Origin: Streptomyces sp. NBC_00490
GTDB lineage: Bacteria > Actinomycetota > Actinomycetes > Streptomycetales > Streptomycetaceae
Assembly (NCBI RefSeq): GCF_036013645.1
Contig: NZ_CP107869.1
Span: 7,874,001-7,938,000 of the forward strand
Direction: 5' to 3'
Length of the DNA stretch: 64,000 bases
Shown here: positions 9,495 through 17,901 of the stretch, piece after piece
Numbering within the stretch: the first letter of the stretch is position 1
Layout: the number at the start of each line of letters is the position of its first letter
The notes under the pieces: model-generated
Told to the model about the DNA's origin: nothing
What the model saw: only the letters and a program-made list of their open reading frames with translations
The model's database searches: none
Position numbers and translations under genes: made by a program

Positions 9495-10646
9495 ATGCTG
9501 GACATCGCCGAAGAGCTGCACCGGTGGGTCGAGCAGGGACGCGACTTCGCCGTGGCCACCGTCGTGGCCGTCGGTGGCAGCGCCCCTCGCCAGCCCGGCG
9601 CCGCCCTCGCGGTCGACGCCGACGGCACGGCGATCGGCTCGGTCTCCGGCGGTTGTGTGGAGGGCGCGGTGTACGAGCTGTGCCAACAGGCGCTTGAGGA
9701 CGGCGAGACGGTCCTGGAGCGCTTCGGCTACAGCGACGACGACGCCTTCGCGGTCGGTCTGACCTGCGGCGGCGTCATCGACATCCTGGTCACGCCGGTA
9801 CGGGCGGGCGACCCAGTCCGTCCGGTGGTGGCGGCGGCGCTGGCCGCGGCCTCGTCGGGTGAGGCGGCGGCGCTCGCCCGGATCGTGTCGGGCCCGTCGG
9901 ACCTGCTGGGCCGTGTGCTGCTGGTCCGCCCGGACGGCTCGTACGACGGCGGCTACGGCGGCCACCCGGAACTGGACCGCACGGTCGCGGCCGAGGCCGG
10001 CGCCTTCCTGGACGCGGGCCGCACGGGCACCCTGGAGATCGGCGAACAGGGCTCCCGCTGCGGGGCCCCGCTGACCGTCCTGGTCGAGTCCTCGGTCCCG
10101 GCGCCTCGGATGATCGTCTTCGGTGCGATCGACTTCGCGTCGGCGCTGGTGCGGGTGGGGAAGTTCCTGGGCTACCACGTCACGGTGTGCGACGCGCGAC
10201 CGGTCTTCGCGACGGCGGCCCGCTTCCCGGACGCGGACGAGATCGTCGTCGAGTGGCCCCACACGTACCTGGAGCGCACGGACGTCGACGCCCGCACGGT
10301 CCTGTGCGTCCTGACCCACGACGCGAAGTTCGACATACCCCTGCTCCGGCTGGCCCTCCGTCTGCCGGTCGCCTACGTCGGCGCGATGGGCTCCCGCCGC
10401 ACGCACCTGGACCGCAATGAGCGGTTGCGCGAAGTCGGCGTGACGGAAATGGAGTTGGCTCGGCTGCGGTCGCCCATCGGCCTGGATCTGGGCGCCCGCA
10501 CACCGGAGGAGACGGCCCTGTCGATCGGGGCGGAGATCGTCGCCAACCGGCGTGGGGGGAGCGGGGTCTCCCTGACGGGGGCGCATACGCCGATCCACCA
10601 TGACGCGACGTCGGTGGGGGTGGGGCGGATCGGGTCGGTGGCCTGA
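9495..10646 (+). CDS. xdhC: XdhC family molybdenum cofactor insertion/sulfuration protein
   Basis: 383 residues. The N-terminal XdhC/CoxI domain has VSGGCVEGAVYE (about 52-63, with the conserved Cys), and the C-terminal Rossmann domain ends in VAYVGAMGSRRTH. XdhC binds molybdenum cofactor, promotes its sulfuration and delivers it to the XDH large subunit; it is not itself part of the enzyme. AAGGAG at 9481-9486 supports the ATG at 9495. It lies 43 bp after the permease on the same strand, so the two are probably co-transcribed. It closes the purine module before repeat copy B. Confidence 0.9.
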   Translation: MLDIAEELHRWVEQGRDFAVATVVAVGGSAPRQPGAALAVDADGTAIGSVSGGCVEGAVYELCQQALEDGETVLERFGYSDDDAFAVGLTCGGVIDILVTPVRAGDPVRPVVAAALAAASSGEAAALARIVSGPSDLLGRVLLVRPDGSYDGGYGGHPELDRTVAAEAGAFLDAGRTGTLEIGEQGSRCGAPLTVLVESSVPAPRMIVFGAIDFASALVRVGKFLGYHVTVCDARPVFATAARFPDADEIVVEWPHTYLERTDVDARTVLCVLTHDAKFDIPLLRLALRLPVAYVGAMGSRRTHLDRNERLREVGVTEMELARLRSPIGLDLGARTPEETALSIGAEIVANRRGGSGVSLTGAHTPIHHDATSVGVGRIGSVA

Positions 10647-10654
10647 AGGGGTGG

Positions 10655-10848
10655 TTCTCGCCCCCGCCGCCCCTACCCGTCCCGTCCCTGGGGGCTGCGC
10701 CCCCAGACCCCCGCTTCGGCCCTGAAGGGGCCTCGTCCTCAAACGCCGGACGGGCTGGGTTTCTCAGCCCCTCCGGCGTTTGAGGAGCGGGGGTCCAGGG
10801 GGCGGAGCCCCCTGGGATGGGAATGGGTAGGGGCAGCGGGGGCGAAAA
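10655..10848. repeat. Palindromic intergenic repeat, copy B
   Basis: 194-bp element in the same orientation as the copy at 741-934 and differing from it at three positions near its right end. It has the same fold-back arms and the same internal CCTCAAACGCCGGA/TCCGGCGTTTGAGG stem. It begins 8 bp after the xdhC stop codon and ends 19 bp before the end of the convergent SRPBCC gene, so it sits where a bidirectional terminator is expected. Confidence 0.85.
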
Positions 10849-10866
10849 CCGCTCGGCGCGCACTCG

Positions 10867-11307
10867 TCACCCCCACCGCAACAGCCGATTCACCGCCCGC
10901 CCGAACACATACCCGGCCACCCGCCGCACCACCGGATCCATCACCCCGGGCAGAAACCGGAACCCCAGCTCCTCCCGCCACACCACCCGACTGCGCCCAC
11001 CCGGCCCGGGACCGACCTCGATCTCGGCCCAGCCGGTCACCACGCGCCCCCGTTTCTCCAGCCGGCACAGCCCGCCCGCCCCGGACACCGGCGGCCGCCA
11101 CACCGTGACCTCCATACGGTCGTCGAAGGTGAACGGCCCGACCCCCGAGCGGGCCACGAAGACGGTGCCCACACCCGTCGGCCCCGCGGTCTCCACCGTG
11201 ACGCGGGTCAGCGGGACCACTTCGCCATGGCGGCGCCACAGCGTGAGGCGGCGCCAGGCCTCGTCGGGCGGAAGCGGTGCCGTGCGTTCGAGGAGGAAGT
11301 TGACCAC
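10867..11307 (-). CDS. SRPBCC (START-like) family protein
   Basis: 146 residues with the helix-grip pattern of polyketide cyclase/START-like proteins. It opens MVNFLLERTAPLPPDEAWRRL, continues with alternating beta strands (VTVWRPPVSGAGGLCRLEKRG) and ends with a long helix (PVVRRVAGYVFGRAVNRLL). Such proteins bind a hydrophobic ligand in a deep cavity; many are of unknown role. There is no signal peptide or membrane segment. It is a single gene transcribed toward repeat copy B. No partner or pathway can be named from context. Confidence 0.75.
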   Translation of the reverse strand: MVNFLLERTAPLPPDEAWRRLTLWRRHGEVVPLTRVTVETAGPTGVGTVFVARSGVGPFTFDDRMEVTVWRPPVSGAGGLCRLEKRGRVVTGWAEIEVGPGPGGRSRVVWREELGFRFLPGVMDPVVRRVAGYVFGRAVNRLLRWG

Positions 11308-11490
11308 GCGACGATCTTAGGGAACCCTGCCGGCTCAGCACCGTATTCATACCCGGCTCACATACTTGGCCCCCTCGGCGGTCGTCGGACGGGCGTACCC
11401 CCGGCGAACCCGCCCCGCGCGAAGGCCCGCAACCCCTACGATTCCGACCATGGGTGGGCATTCCGCCCGCCCCAGGGGGAGTTGGTCACC

Positions 11491-12504
11491 ATGCCACTGA
11501 AGGCATACGGCGTACTGATCACACGGGCGGTCGACACCCGGCGCGAGGGCGCCGTCGACACCCCGCACTACCAGATCCATCTGACCGACGATCAGAACAT
11601 CCACTACCGCGCCGCCGTCAACGTGCTGTCCCAGGAGCGGCCCTCGGAGCTGCTCTACCTCGTCGACGAGGACTTCCGGCACCCGGTCACGGCTCGGCTC
11701 GCGGGACTCGGCAGCGGCTGGAACCCCCTGCCGCCCGGCCCCGGCGGCCCCAACCTCGACTTCGTGCGCGGCAACCTCTTCGACCCGGCGACGATGCGCA
11801 CCCTGCCCCCGGACGCCCCCGGTGCCGACGACGACCTGGCCGACATCCTCGATCACTACGTACGGCGTGCCGTCGCGGACCCGGACGCCCGGCTGTACGT
11901 CTTCGGCGAGCGCTTCGGGCCCGAACCCCGCGTCAAGGACAAGGTGTTCGGCTTCCTGCCCGGCAACGGCATCCACGACATCCACATGAACCAGGGCAAC
12001 AGCCGGAAGTTCCGTGGCGACGACGGTGTCTGGCAGGACGGCGGGATCCTCGTCCACTTCCCGGGCCAGGACCGCTGGGTGGGGATCTTCCTCGCCTTCC
12101 AGAGCCAGGCCTGGCACACGGACGATGTCACCGGCCACGCCCTGGAGGACGTCGAGGGCAACCGGCCCGAGCCGGACAGCCTGCCTGTCCGGATCGTCGC
12201 GGCGCTCGTCAACCCGCGCGGCCCCGCACCCGAGGCGGAGACGGTCACCCTGCTCAACGCCTCGCCCGACCCCGTCGACCTCACCGACTGGCGCATCGGG
12301 GACCGGTTGGGCCAGAAGTCGCCGGTGCCGGGCGGTCCGCTCGCCCCCGGCGCCTGTCTCGTCGTCCCGCTCGGCGCGAGCGGCGCCCGACTCGGCAACC
12401 ACGGCGGCGAGATCACCCTCCTCGACGCCAAGGGGCTCAAGGCGCACGGCGTTTCGTACACGAAGGACCAGGCGGCACGGGAGGGATGGTCGGTCGTCTT
12501 CTGA
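11491..12504 (+). CDS. DUF2278 family protein with C-terminal lamin-tail-like domain
   Basis: 337 residues in two parts. Residues about 1-225 match DUF2278/YukJ-type proteins (MPLKAYGVLITRAVD..., then GNGIHDIHMNQGN and WQDGGILVHFPGQDRWVGIFLAFQSQ). Residues about 240-337 look like a lamin-tail (LTD) immunoglobulin-like domain (VTLLNASPDPVDLTDWRIGD, then LGNHGGEITLLD). The biochemical role of DUF2278 is unknown. I chose the ATG at 11491 because AGGGGGA lies upstream at 11474; the longer frame to 11227 has no support. There is no signal peptide, which is unusual because LTD domains are often on secreted proteins. Confidence 0.8.
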   Translation: MPLKAYGVLITRAVDTRREGAVDTPHYQIHLTDDQNIHYRAAVNVLSQERPSELLYLVDEDFRHPVTARLAGLGSGWNPLPPGPGGPNLDFVRGNLFDPATMRTLPPDAPGADDDLADILDHYVRRAVADPDARLYVFGERFGPEPRVKDKVFGFLPGNGIHDIHMNQGNSRKFRGDDGVWQDGGILVHFPGQDRWVGIFLAFQSQAWHTDDVTGHALEDVEGNRPEPDSLPVRIVAALVNPRGPAPEAETVTLLNASPDPVDLTDWRIGDRLGQKSPVPGGPLAPGACLVVPLGASGARLGNHGGEITLLDAKGLKAHGVSYTKDQAAREGWSVVF

Positions 12505-12638
12505 CGGGATGCACGGGGGTGTGCGGGGTGAACGGAGCGACAGGCGCGGCCCGTTGACGTCCTGGCGTCTATCGCATCCCTACACCCGTGCGGCACCATG
12601 AGCGCGACCTCGCACCGCCAGCGGCCGGAGGGCGTCCC

Positions 12639-13853
12639 GTGGACCGTGAACTGCTGGGGAGACGTGATGAGTTGCAGCGCGATCCCTATCCGCACTACGA
12701 GCGGGCGCGGCAGGCCGACGGGCTGACGTACCTGGACGAGCTGGACGCCTGGCTGGTCGCCCGGGACGCCGATGTGCGGGAAGTCCTGCGCAGGCCCGAG
12801 GACTTCTCGTCGGCCAACGCGCTCATCCCGGACGTGCTGCCCTCGCCCGCCGCGCTCACCGTCCTCGGCGGCGGCTTCGGCGGGCGGCCCGTCGTCGTCA
12901 CCTCCGACGGCGCCCGGCATCAGGAACTGCGCGCGCCGATCGTCCGCGGGCTCTCGCAGGCGCGGGTGGCCACCGTCCTGCCGTACGCCGCCGGGCGCGC
13001 CATCGAGCTGGTCGAGGAGTTCGCCGAGGACGGCGAGGTCGAGCTGATGTCGGCGTACGCCGGAAAGCTTCCCGGTGACGTCATCGGCCGTGTCGTCGGC
13101 CTCGATCCCGAGGACGTGCCCGGCGTCGTGCACGGCGGTCATCGTGCCGAGGAGCTGCTGTTCCGTCCGCTGGAGGAGGCCGAGCAGGTCGCCGCCGCCG
13201 AGGACGTCGTCGCGATGCAGCACACGCTGGACCGGTGTGTGCGGGAACGGCACGCCGAGCCCCGTGAGGACCTGTGCACGGAGCTCGTCGGCGCCGTCGC
13301 CGGGCCTGGTGAGCTCACCCTGGAGCACCGGCACGAGCTCGTCGCCCACCTTCAGAACCTGCTGATCGCCGGGCATCTCACGACCACTGCGCTCATCGGG
13401 ACGACGGTCCTGCATCTGCTGCGGCACCGGGAGCAGTGGGAGCTGCTGTGCGCCGAGCCGGAGCGGATACCGGCGGCGGTCGAGGAGGCCGCCCGCTACG
13501 ACAGCGCCTTGCAGGGCTTCCGCCGGGTCACCACCGGCCCGGTCACGGTCGGCGGGACCGAACTCCCGCCCGGGGCGACGGTGTTCGTGGCGTTCGGCGG
13601 CGCCAACCGGGACGCCGCCCGCCATCCGCGCCCCGACGCGTTCGACATCACCCGCGCTCCGGGCCGCCATCTCGCCTTCGGGTTCGGTGTGCACGGCTGC
13701 CCCGGCTCCCAGCTCGCCCGGGAGCAACTGCGGCTCACTCTGGAGGAGTTGACCCGGCGGCTGCCCGGGCTGCGACTGGCGGACGACCGGCCGGTCGAGA
13801 TGCGGCCCACGATGATCCACCGCTCCCCGTACCGTCTGCGCCTCACCTGGTGA
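12639..13853 (+). CDS. Cytochrome P450
   Basis: 404 residues, the usual size of a soluble actinobacterial class I P450. The haem-ligand loop FGFGVHGCPG has Cys354, and the K-helix ExxR is EAAR. The I-helix reads AGHLTT at 244-249 where the family has AGH(E/D)TT, so the acid of the acid-alcohol pair is Leu247. The GTG at 12639 is preferred because GGAGGG lies six bases upstream at 12627-12632; an upstream GTG at 12588 adds 17 unconserved residues. No ferredoxin or reductase gene is adjacent, so redox partners must come from elsewhere. The substrate cannot be told. Confidence 0.9.
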   Translation: MDRELLGRRDELQRDPYPHYERARQADGLTYLDELDAWLVARDADVREVLRRPEDFSSANALIPDVLPSPAALTVLGGGFGGRPVVVTSDGARHQELRAPIVRGLSQARVATVLPYAAGRAIELVEEFAEDGEVELMSAYAGKLPGDVIGRVVGLDPEDVPGVVHGGHRAEELLFRPLEEAEQVAAAEDVVAMQHTLDRCVRERHAEPREDLCTELVGAVAGPGELTLEHRHELVAHLQNLLIAGHLTTTALIGTTVLHLLRHREQWELLCAEPERIPAAVEEAARYDSALQGFRRVTTGPVTVGGTELPPGATVFVAFGGANRDAARHPRPDAFDITRAPGRHLAFGFGVHGCPGSQLAREQLRLTLEELTRRLPGLRLADDRPVEMRPTMIHRSPYRLRLTW

Positions 13854-13868
13854 AGGCCCCGCAGGGCC

Positions 13869-14657
13869 TCAGCGGTACACCTTCCCCGGCTCGGCCTTCC
13901 CGGGGGCCAGCAACTGCGGCACGGTCACGAAGACGTACCCGCGCGCCTTCAGCGCGTCGATGATCCCGGGCACGGCCGGCACGGTGCCGTCGTAGAGGTC
14001 GTGGAGCAGGATGATCCCGTCGCGGGACACCTGGTCGAGCACGCGCTTCCGGATCAGCGCGGAGTCGTTCGTCTTGTAGTCCTTGGCGGTCACGCTCCAC
14101 AACACCTCCGCCATGCCCAGCTCACGGCAGATCTCGTGGACGGTGTCGTCCGTCCGGCCCTGCGGCGGGCGCATGAGCGTCGGTCTCTGCCCGGTGAGCC
14201 GCTCTATCTCCCTGTTGGGGTGCTCCAGTTCCTCGCGTATCTCCTCGGACGTCAGCTTCGTCAGGATCTTGTGGTCCCAGGTGTGGCTGGCCACCTCGTG
14301 GCCCTCGTCGGCCATGCGTCCGACGAGCTCCGGGTACTTCTCGATGTGCCGTTTGCCGAGGAGGAAGAAGGTCGCCGGGACCTGTTTCTCCTTGAGGATG
14401 TCGAGCAGCCGGGCGGAGTGCTCGCTGGGCCCGGCGTCGAAGGTGAGCGCGACGCACTTGGCGTGGCGGCAGTCGACGGTCCCGAACGGGGCCGTCCGGG
14501 CGGTTTCCGCGGCCTGGTTCCGAGCGGTGCTGGGCGCGGTCGTGTCGAGCGATCCGCAGCCGGTCAGCGACAGCGCCAAGGACGCTGCCGCCGCCGACAT
14601 CAGCGCCGCTCGGAACCTGTTCCCCGTTTTGTTCATCTTGTTGGTCGCAGAAGGCAT
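13869..14657 (-). CDS. Lipoprotein polysaccharide deacetylase (NodB family)
   Basis: 262 residues. The N-terminal signal ends in the lipobox LSLTGC, so it is probably a membrane-anchored extracellular lipoprotein. The NodB domain shows motif 1 as LTFDAGP (73-77 region), motif 2 SHTWDH, motif 3 RPPQGRTDD and motif 5 ILLHDLYDG. Motif 1 is normally TFDDGP; here the second Asp, a metal ligand in the family, is Ala75, so activity or metal use may differ. Likely substrates are peptidoglycan or acetylated xylan/chitin; the GH43 neighbours favour plant polysaccharide. The ATG at 14657 gives a clean signal peptide. An AT-rich palindromic region lies just upstream. Confidence 0.85.
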   Translation of the reverse strand: MPSATNKMNKTGNRFRAALMSAAAASLALSLTGCGSLDTTAPSTARNQAAETARTAPFGTVDCRHAKCVALTFDAGPSEHSARLLDILKEKQVPATFFLLGKRHIEKYPELVGRMADEGHEVASHTWDHKILTKLTSEEIREELEHPNREIERLTGQRPTLMRPPQGRTDDTVHEICRELGMAEVLWSVTAKDYKTNDSALIRKRVLDQVSRDGIILLHDLYDGTVPAVPGIIDALKARGYVFVTVPQLLAPGKAEPGKVYR

Positions 14658-14662
14658 GCCGG

Positions 14663-14698
14663 GACTATACATAGCGATTATACATGCAGTGTATAGTC
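14663..14698. promoter_or_regulatory. AT-rich nested palindrome upstream of the deacetylase gene
   Basis: In a GC-rich background this 36-bp stretch holds the inverted repeat GACTATACA (14663-14671) / TGTATAGTC (14690-14698) and, nested in it, TATACA-TGCAG-TGTATA (14679-14695). TATACA or its complement occurs three times. It is 6 bp upstream of the deacetylase ATG, where an operator or promoter -10 would lie. Confidence 0.6.
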
Positions 14699-14723
14699 TA
14701 TTCGATCATGCCTTCGGGGCCGC

Positions 14724-16172
14724 CTACTGGGCGTAGAAGGTGGCGTCCGCCCGGTCCGTGGAGGTGCTCACTGCCTGCACGTACAGCAGGTAGTCGTAGT
14801 GCCGCACATACCGGCCGGCGTAGTTGTACGACTCGTAGGAGACCCCCGCCGAGTCGGCCAGCCCGGCCCGCCGGTAGAAGCTGGCGGACGAGGCGAAGGC
14901 CGAGGTGCCGTCGTTCTTCTCCACCCACACCTCGAAGTTCTTGTGCCGCAGGAAGTACCCGGGGAAGTTGGCCGACTCCAGGGAGACCGTGCCGGTGCCG
15001 GCGAGGCCGGTGACGACCCGGAACTGCGAGTCGGCGAGCGGCGAGACGTTCGCCTCGATGCGGGCCCGGTACTCCCAGTGCCGGATGAAGCGGTCCGCGA
15101 AGTTGTACGACGACAGGCGCTGCGGGGTGACCCCGTCGGCGACCGGGATGCCGAAGTCGGGGGTGCCGTCGGACTTCCAGTACACCTTCTGCACCCGGGT
15201 GCGGCGGTTCGGGTCGTTCAGCGGGTCACCGGTGATGTCCTTGTAGCTGCGGTCGTGGTAGACGAGGATGTCCGACTTGCCGTCCTCGGAGACGGTGAAG
15301 GAGTTGTGGCCCGGGCCGTACTGCGAGGTCGCCGCGCTCGTCTGGAAGACCGGCGTCGGACTCTTCGTCCAGGAGGCCGGGTTGGTGAGGTCGGCGGTCG
15401 CCGACGCGGTCAGCATCCCCAGGCAGTAGTTGGCGTCGGTGGCGCTCGCCGAGTACGTCATGAAGACCTTGGAGCCGTGCTGGATCAGCGCCGGACCCTC
15501 GTTGACCTTGTAGCCGACGGTCTCCCACGACAGCGTCGGCTGCGAGAGCTCCGCCGGAGTCCCGCTGATCGTCCAGGGGTTGGACATCTTCGCGATGAAC
15601 AGGCTGGTGTTGTTGTTCTCCGACGGGTTGCGCTGCGCCCACGCCAGATAGCGCACACCGTTCACGACGAAGGTGGTCGCGTCCAGCGAGAAGCTCTCCC
15701 AGGTCGTCTTGATCTGGCCCTTCTCGGCCCAGGTCGCGGTGAGCGGATTGGCGCCGGTGCCCTCCAGGACGTACATCCGGATCGCCCACACATCACTGGT
15801 GGACCCGGCGGCGAAGTACACGTACCACTTGCCGTCGATGAAGTGGATCTCCGGAGCCCAGATGTGCGCGCCCATCGCCCCGCTGGTGTGCTTGGTCCAG
15901 ATGGTGACCTCGGCGGCCGTCGACAGCCCCTGGATGGTGGTCGCGCGGCGCAGCACGATGCGGTCGTACTCGGGGACCGTCGCGGTGAAGTAGTAGTAGC
16001 CGTCGGTGTGTTTGAAGATGTGCGGGTCGGCCCGCTTCTCCGCGATCGGGTTGGTGTAGGTCACTGCGGGGGAGTCGGGCACGGCGGCCTGGGCGGGGGA
16101 GCCCGGGCCGACGAGGCAGGCCGCGAGTGCGACCAGCATCGCCAGCAGCAGGCGAACGGCGTTGCGTCTCAA
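14724..16172 (-). CDS. Secreted GH43 arabinan/xylan-degrading enzyme with CBM42 (AbfB) domain
   Basis: 482 residues. Residues 1-29 are a signal peptide ending AQA. Residues about 35-340 are a five-bladed beta-propeller GH43 domain (NPIAEKRADPHIFKHTDGYYYFTAT with the catalytic-base Asp, then IWAPEIHFIDGKWYVYFAAG). Residues about 350-482 are an arabinose-binding AbfB/CBM42 trefoil (SYNFADRFIRHWEYRARI and two further repeats). Probably an alpha-L-arabinofuranosidase or arabinanase releasing arabinose outside the cell. The start is TTG at 16172 with GGAG seven bases upstream. It lies 25 bp after the other GH43 gene, so the two form an operon. Confidence 0.88.
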   Translation of the reverse strand: MRRNAVRLLLAMLVALAACLVGPGSPAQAAVPDSPAVTYTNPIAEKRADPHIFKHTDGYYYFTATVPEYDRIVLRRATTIQGLSTAAEVTIWTKHTSGAMGAHIWAPEIHFIDGKWYVYFAAGSTSDVWAIRMYVLEGTGANPLTATWAEKGQIKTTWESFSLDATTFVVNGVRYLAWAQRNPSENNNTSLFIAKMSNPWTISGTPAELSQPTLSWETVGYKVNEGPALIQHGSKVFMTYSASATDANYCLGMLTASATADLTNPASWTKSPTPVFQTSAATSQYGPGHNSFTVSEDGKSDILVYHDRSYKDITGDPLNDPNRRTRVQKVYWKSDGTPDFGIPVADGVTPQRLSSYNFADRFIRHWEYRARIEANVSPLADSQFRVVTGLAGTGTVSLESANFPGYFLRHKNFEVWVEKNDGTSAFASSASFYRRAGLADSAGVSYESYNYAGRYVRHYDYLLYVQAVSTSTDRADATFYAQ

Positions 16173-16197
16173 GGGAGTTCTCCAGGAATGACGAGGA

Positions 16198-17697
16198 TCA
16201 GGTGGTGGGGACGAGGCGCCACTGCTGGCAGGTGTTGTTCAGCCAGGTCCACTGGCGTACGTCGGCGCCGTTCGCGGTGGAGCAGTCGGCCACGTCGGCG
16301 ACCTTGCCGGTGGACTCGTTGACGATCCGGACGTAGTCGCCGGTGGCGGTGAACACGAGCCGGAAGCGCTGGCACTTGTTGTTCAGCCACGACCACTGCC
16401 GGATGTCCGCGCCGTCCGCGGTCGAGCACTCGGCGACATCGGCGATCTTGCCGGTGGCCACGTTGACCAGCCGGCTGGTGTCGTCGCCCAGGTCCTCCAG
16501 CTTCCACTTCTGGTTGGTCCCGCCGTTGCAGGCCCACTGGAGGATGTTGGTCCCGTCGGCGGTGGCGCCGCCGTTCACGTCCAGGCACTTGCCGCTGTTG
16601 CGGTTCACGAGGGTGTACGACGTCGGGGTCGGCGCCGTCTCCCCGGAGGGGCCGGGCAGGGTGGTGCCGAGGGCGACCGGGGTGCCGAAGTTCGGGGTGC
16701 CGTCGGCGTTCCAGGTGAACTTCTGGGCGCGGGTGGTGCGTCCGTTGCCGCAGCCGCCGGTCGAGGACGAGTTGGCGTGGTAGACGATCCAGTTCTCGGT
16801 GCCGTCCGGCGAGGTGAAGAAGCCGTTGTGGCCCGGCCCGTACACGCCGCCCGCGTCACTGCGCTGGAAGACCGGCGTCTGCTTCTTGGTCCAGGAGGCG
16901 GGGCTGAGCGGGTCGGAGCCCGTCAGCTCCAGCTGGCCGAGCTTGTAGTCGGCGGTCTGGCAGGAACTCGCGGAGTAGGTGAGGAAGGTGCGGCCGCCCC
17001 GGTACAGCGGCTCGGGCCCCTCGTTGACGGGGCTGCCGGACCGCTCCCAGTCCAGGGTCGGGCTGGAGATGATTGAGAAGGTGTTGCTCGCGAGGGTGTA
17101 CGGGTTGCTCATCGGCGCGATGACGAGGCTCTGCGTACTGCCGTTGATGAACCCGCTGCCGACCAGATACAGCCTGTCATTGGCCTTCAGCACGCTCGCG
17201 TCGATCAGCCAGCCGCCCGGCGTGAGGTTGGAGCCGGTCAGCGACCCCTTGTAGGTGTACGTCCCCATCGGGTCGGTGCCGGAACTCTCCAGCACATGCG
17301 TGCGCTGCGAGTCGCAGCAGGCGACACCGCTCTGGCCGGCCGAGTAGTACAGGTACCAGTGGCCGTCGAGGAAATGCAGCTCCGGCGCCCAGATGTTGGT
17401 GTTGCGCGTCGACGTGGTGTCCGACCACACCTGCACGCTGGGCGCGGTGGCGAGGCCCGCCAGCGTCGGCGACTTGCGGATGCCGAGGATGCCGGTGAAC
17501 GTCGTGGTGACCAGGTAGTAGTTGCCGTCGTAGTACTCCAGCCAGGGATCGGCGCCCTTGGCCGACTTCAGCGGATTGGTGTACGGGCGACCGTCCGCCG
17601 CCGACGCCGGCTGGGTCGCCGACACCAGGGCGAGCAGGAGGGTCAGCACGCAGAGAAGCAGAGGTCTGCGGCGTTTCCCGAGGCGAGTCCGAACCAT
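16198..17697 (-). CDS. Secreted GH43 glycosidase with CBM13 (ricin-type) domain
   Basis: 499 residues. A twin-Arg/Lys-rich signal peptide (RLGKRRRPLLLCVLTLLLALV, cut near ASA) precedes a GH43 propeller (about 40-355: NPLKSAKGADPWLEYYDGNYYLVTT, then NIWAPELHFLDGHWYLYYSAG). A C-terminal ricin-like beta-trefoil (about 365-499) has QxW-type repeats QKWKL, QRFRL and QQWRL. CBM13 usually binds xylan or galactose-containing glycans. ATG 17697 is chosen over the longer frame because the signal peptide begins there and AGGGA lies nine bases upstream. First gene of the GH43 operon. Confidence 0.88.
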   Translation of the reverse strand: MVRTRLGKRRRPLLLCVLTLLLALVSATQPASAADGRPYTNPLKSAKGADPWLEYYDGNYYLVTTTFTGILGIRKSPTLAGLATAPSVQVWSDTTSTRNTNIWAPELHFLDGHWYLYYSAGQSGVACCDSQRTHVLESSGTDPMGTYTYKGSLTGSNLTPGGWLIDASVLKANDRLYLVGSGFINGSTQSLVIAPMSNPYTLASNTFSIISSPTLDWERSGSPVNEGPEPLYRGGRTFLTYSASSCQTADYKLGQLELTGSDPLSPASWTKKQTPVFQRSDAGGVYGPGHNGFFTSPDGTENWIVYHANSSSTGGCGNGRTTRAQKFTWNADGTPNFGTPVALGTTLPGPSGETAPTPTSYTLVNRNSGKCLDVNGGATADGTNILQWACNGGTNQKWKLEDLGDDTSRLVNVATGKIADVAECSTADGADIRQWSWLNNKCQRFRLVFTATGDYVRIVNESTGKVADVADCSTANGADVRQWTWLNNTCQQWRLVPTT

Positions 17698-17723
17698 ACG
17701 AGACCGTCCCTGTCCGTAATTTC

Positions 17724-17736
17724 GAACGCAGTTCGT
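17724..17736. promoter_or_regulatory. Candidate operator upstream of the GH43 operon
   Basis: Inverted repeat CGAAC-GCA-GTTCG inside an AT-richer segment (about 17718-17740), 27-39 bp upstream of the GH43 start. It resembles the actinobacterial LexA box, but the spacer is 3 rather than 4 bp and the outer bases do not match, so a sugar-responsive repressor site is more likely. Confidence 0.45.
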
Positions 17737-17901
17737 TATGTCGGTCAGAAGATAGGAGTGGGGCATGCCCCCGTCAACGCTTTCGTCACAGGAGCCTTCT
17801 CCGGTCCCGAGATCGCCCGGGCGGAGTTGCGGGGCAGGCGGCGGTGTGTGCATCTTGATCGCCGACGGTGTCGCGTGGGCGCCCACGGGGAGGGGACAGA
17901 G

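Noticed and set aside
17721..17737. LexA/SOS-box-like sequence upstream of GH43
   Set aside because: The actinobacterial box needs TCGAAC-N4-GTTCGA; here the spacer is three bases and one outer arm base fails. SOS control of a secreted glycosidase is also unlikely.
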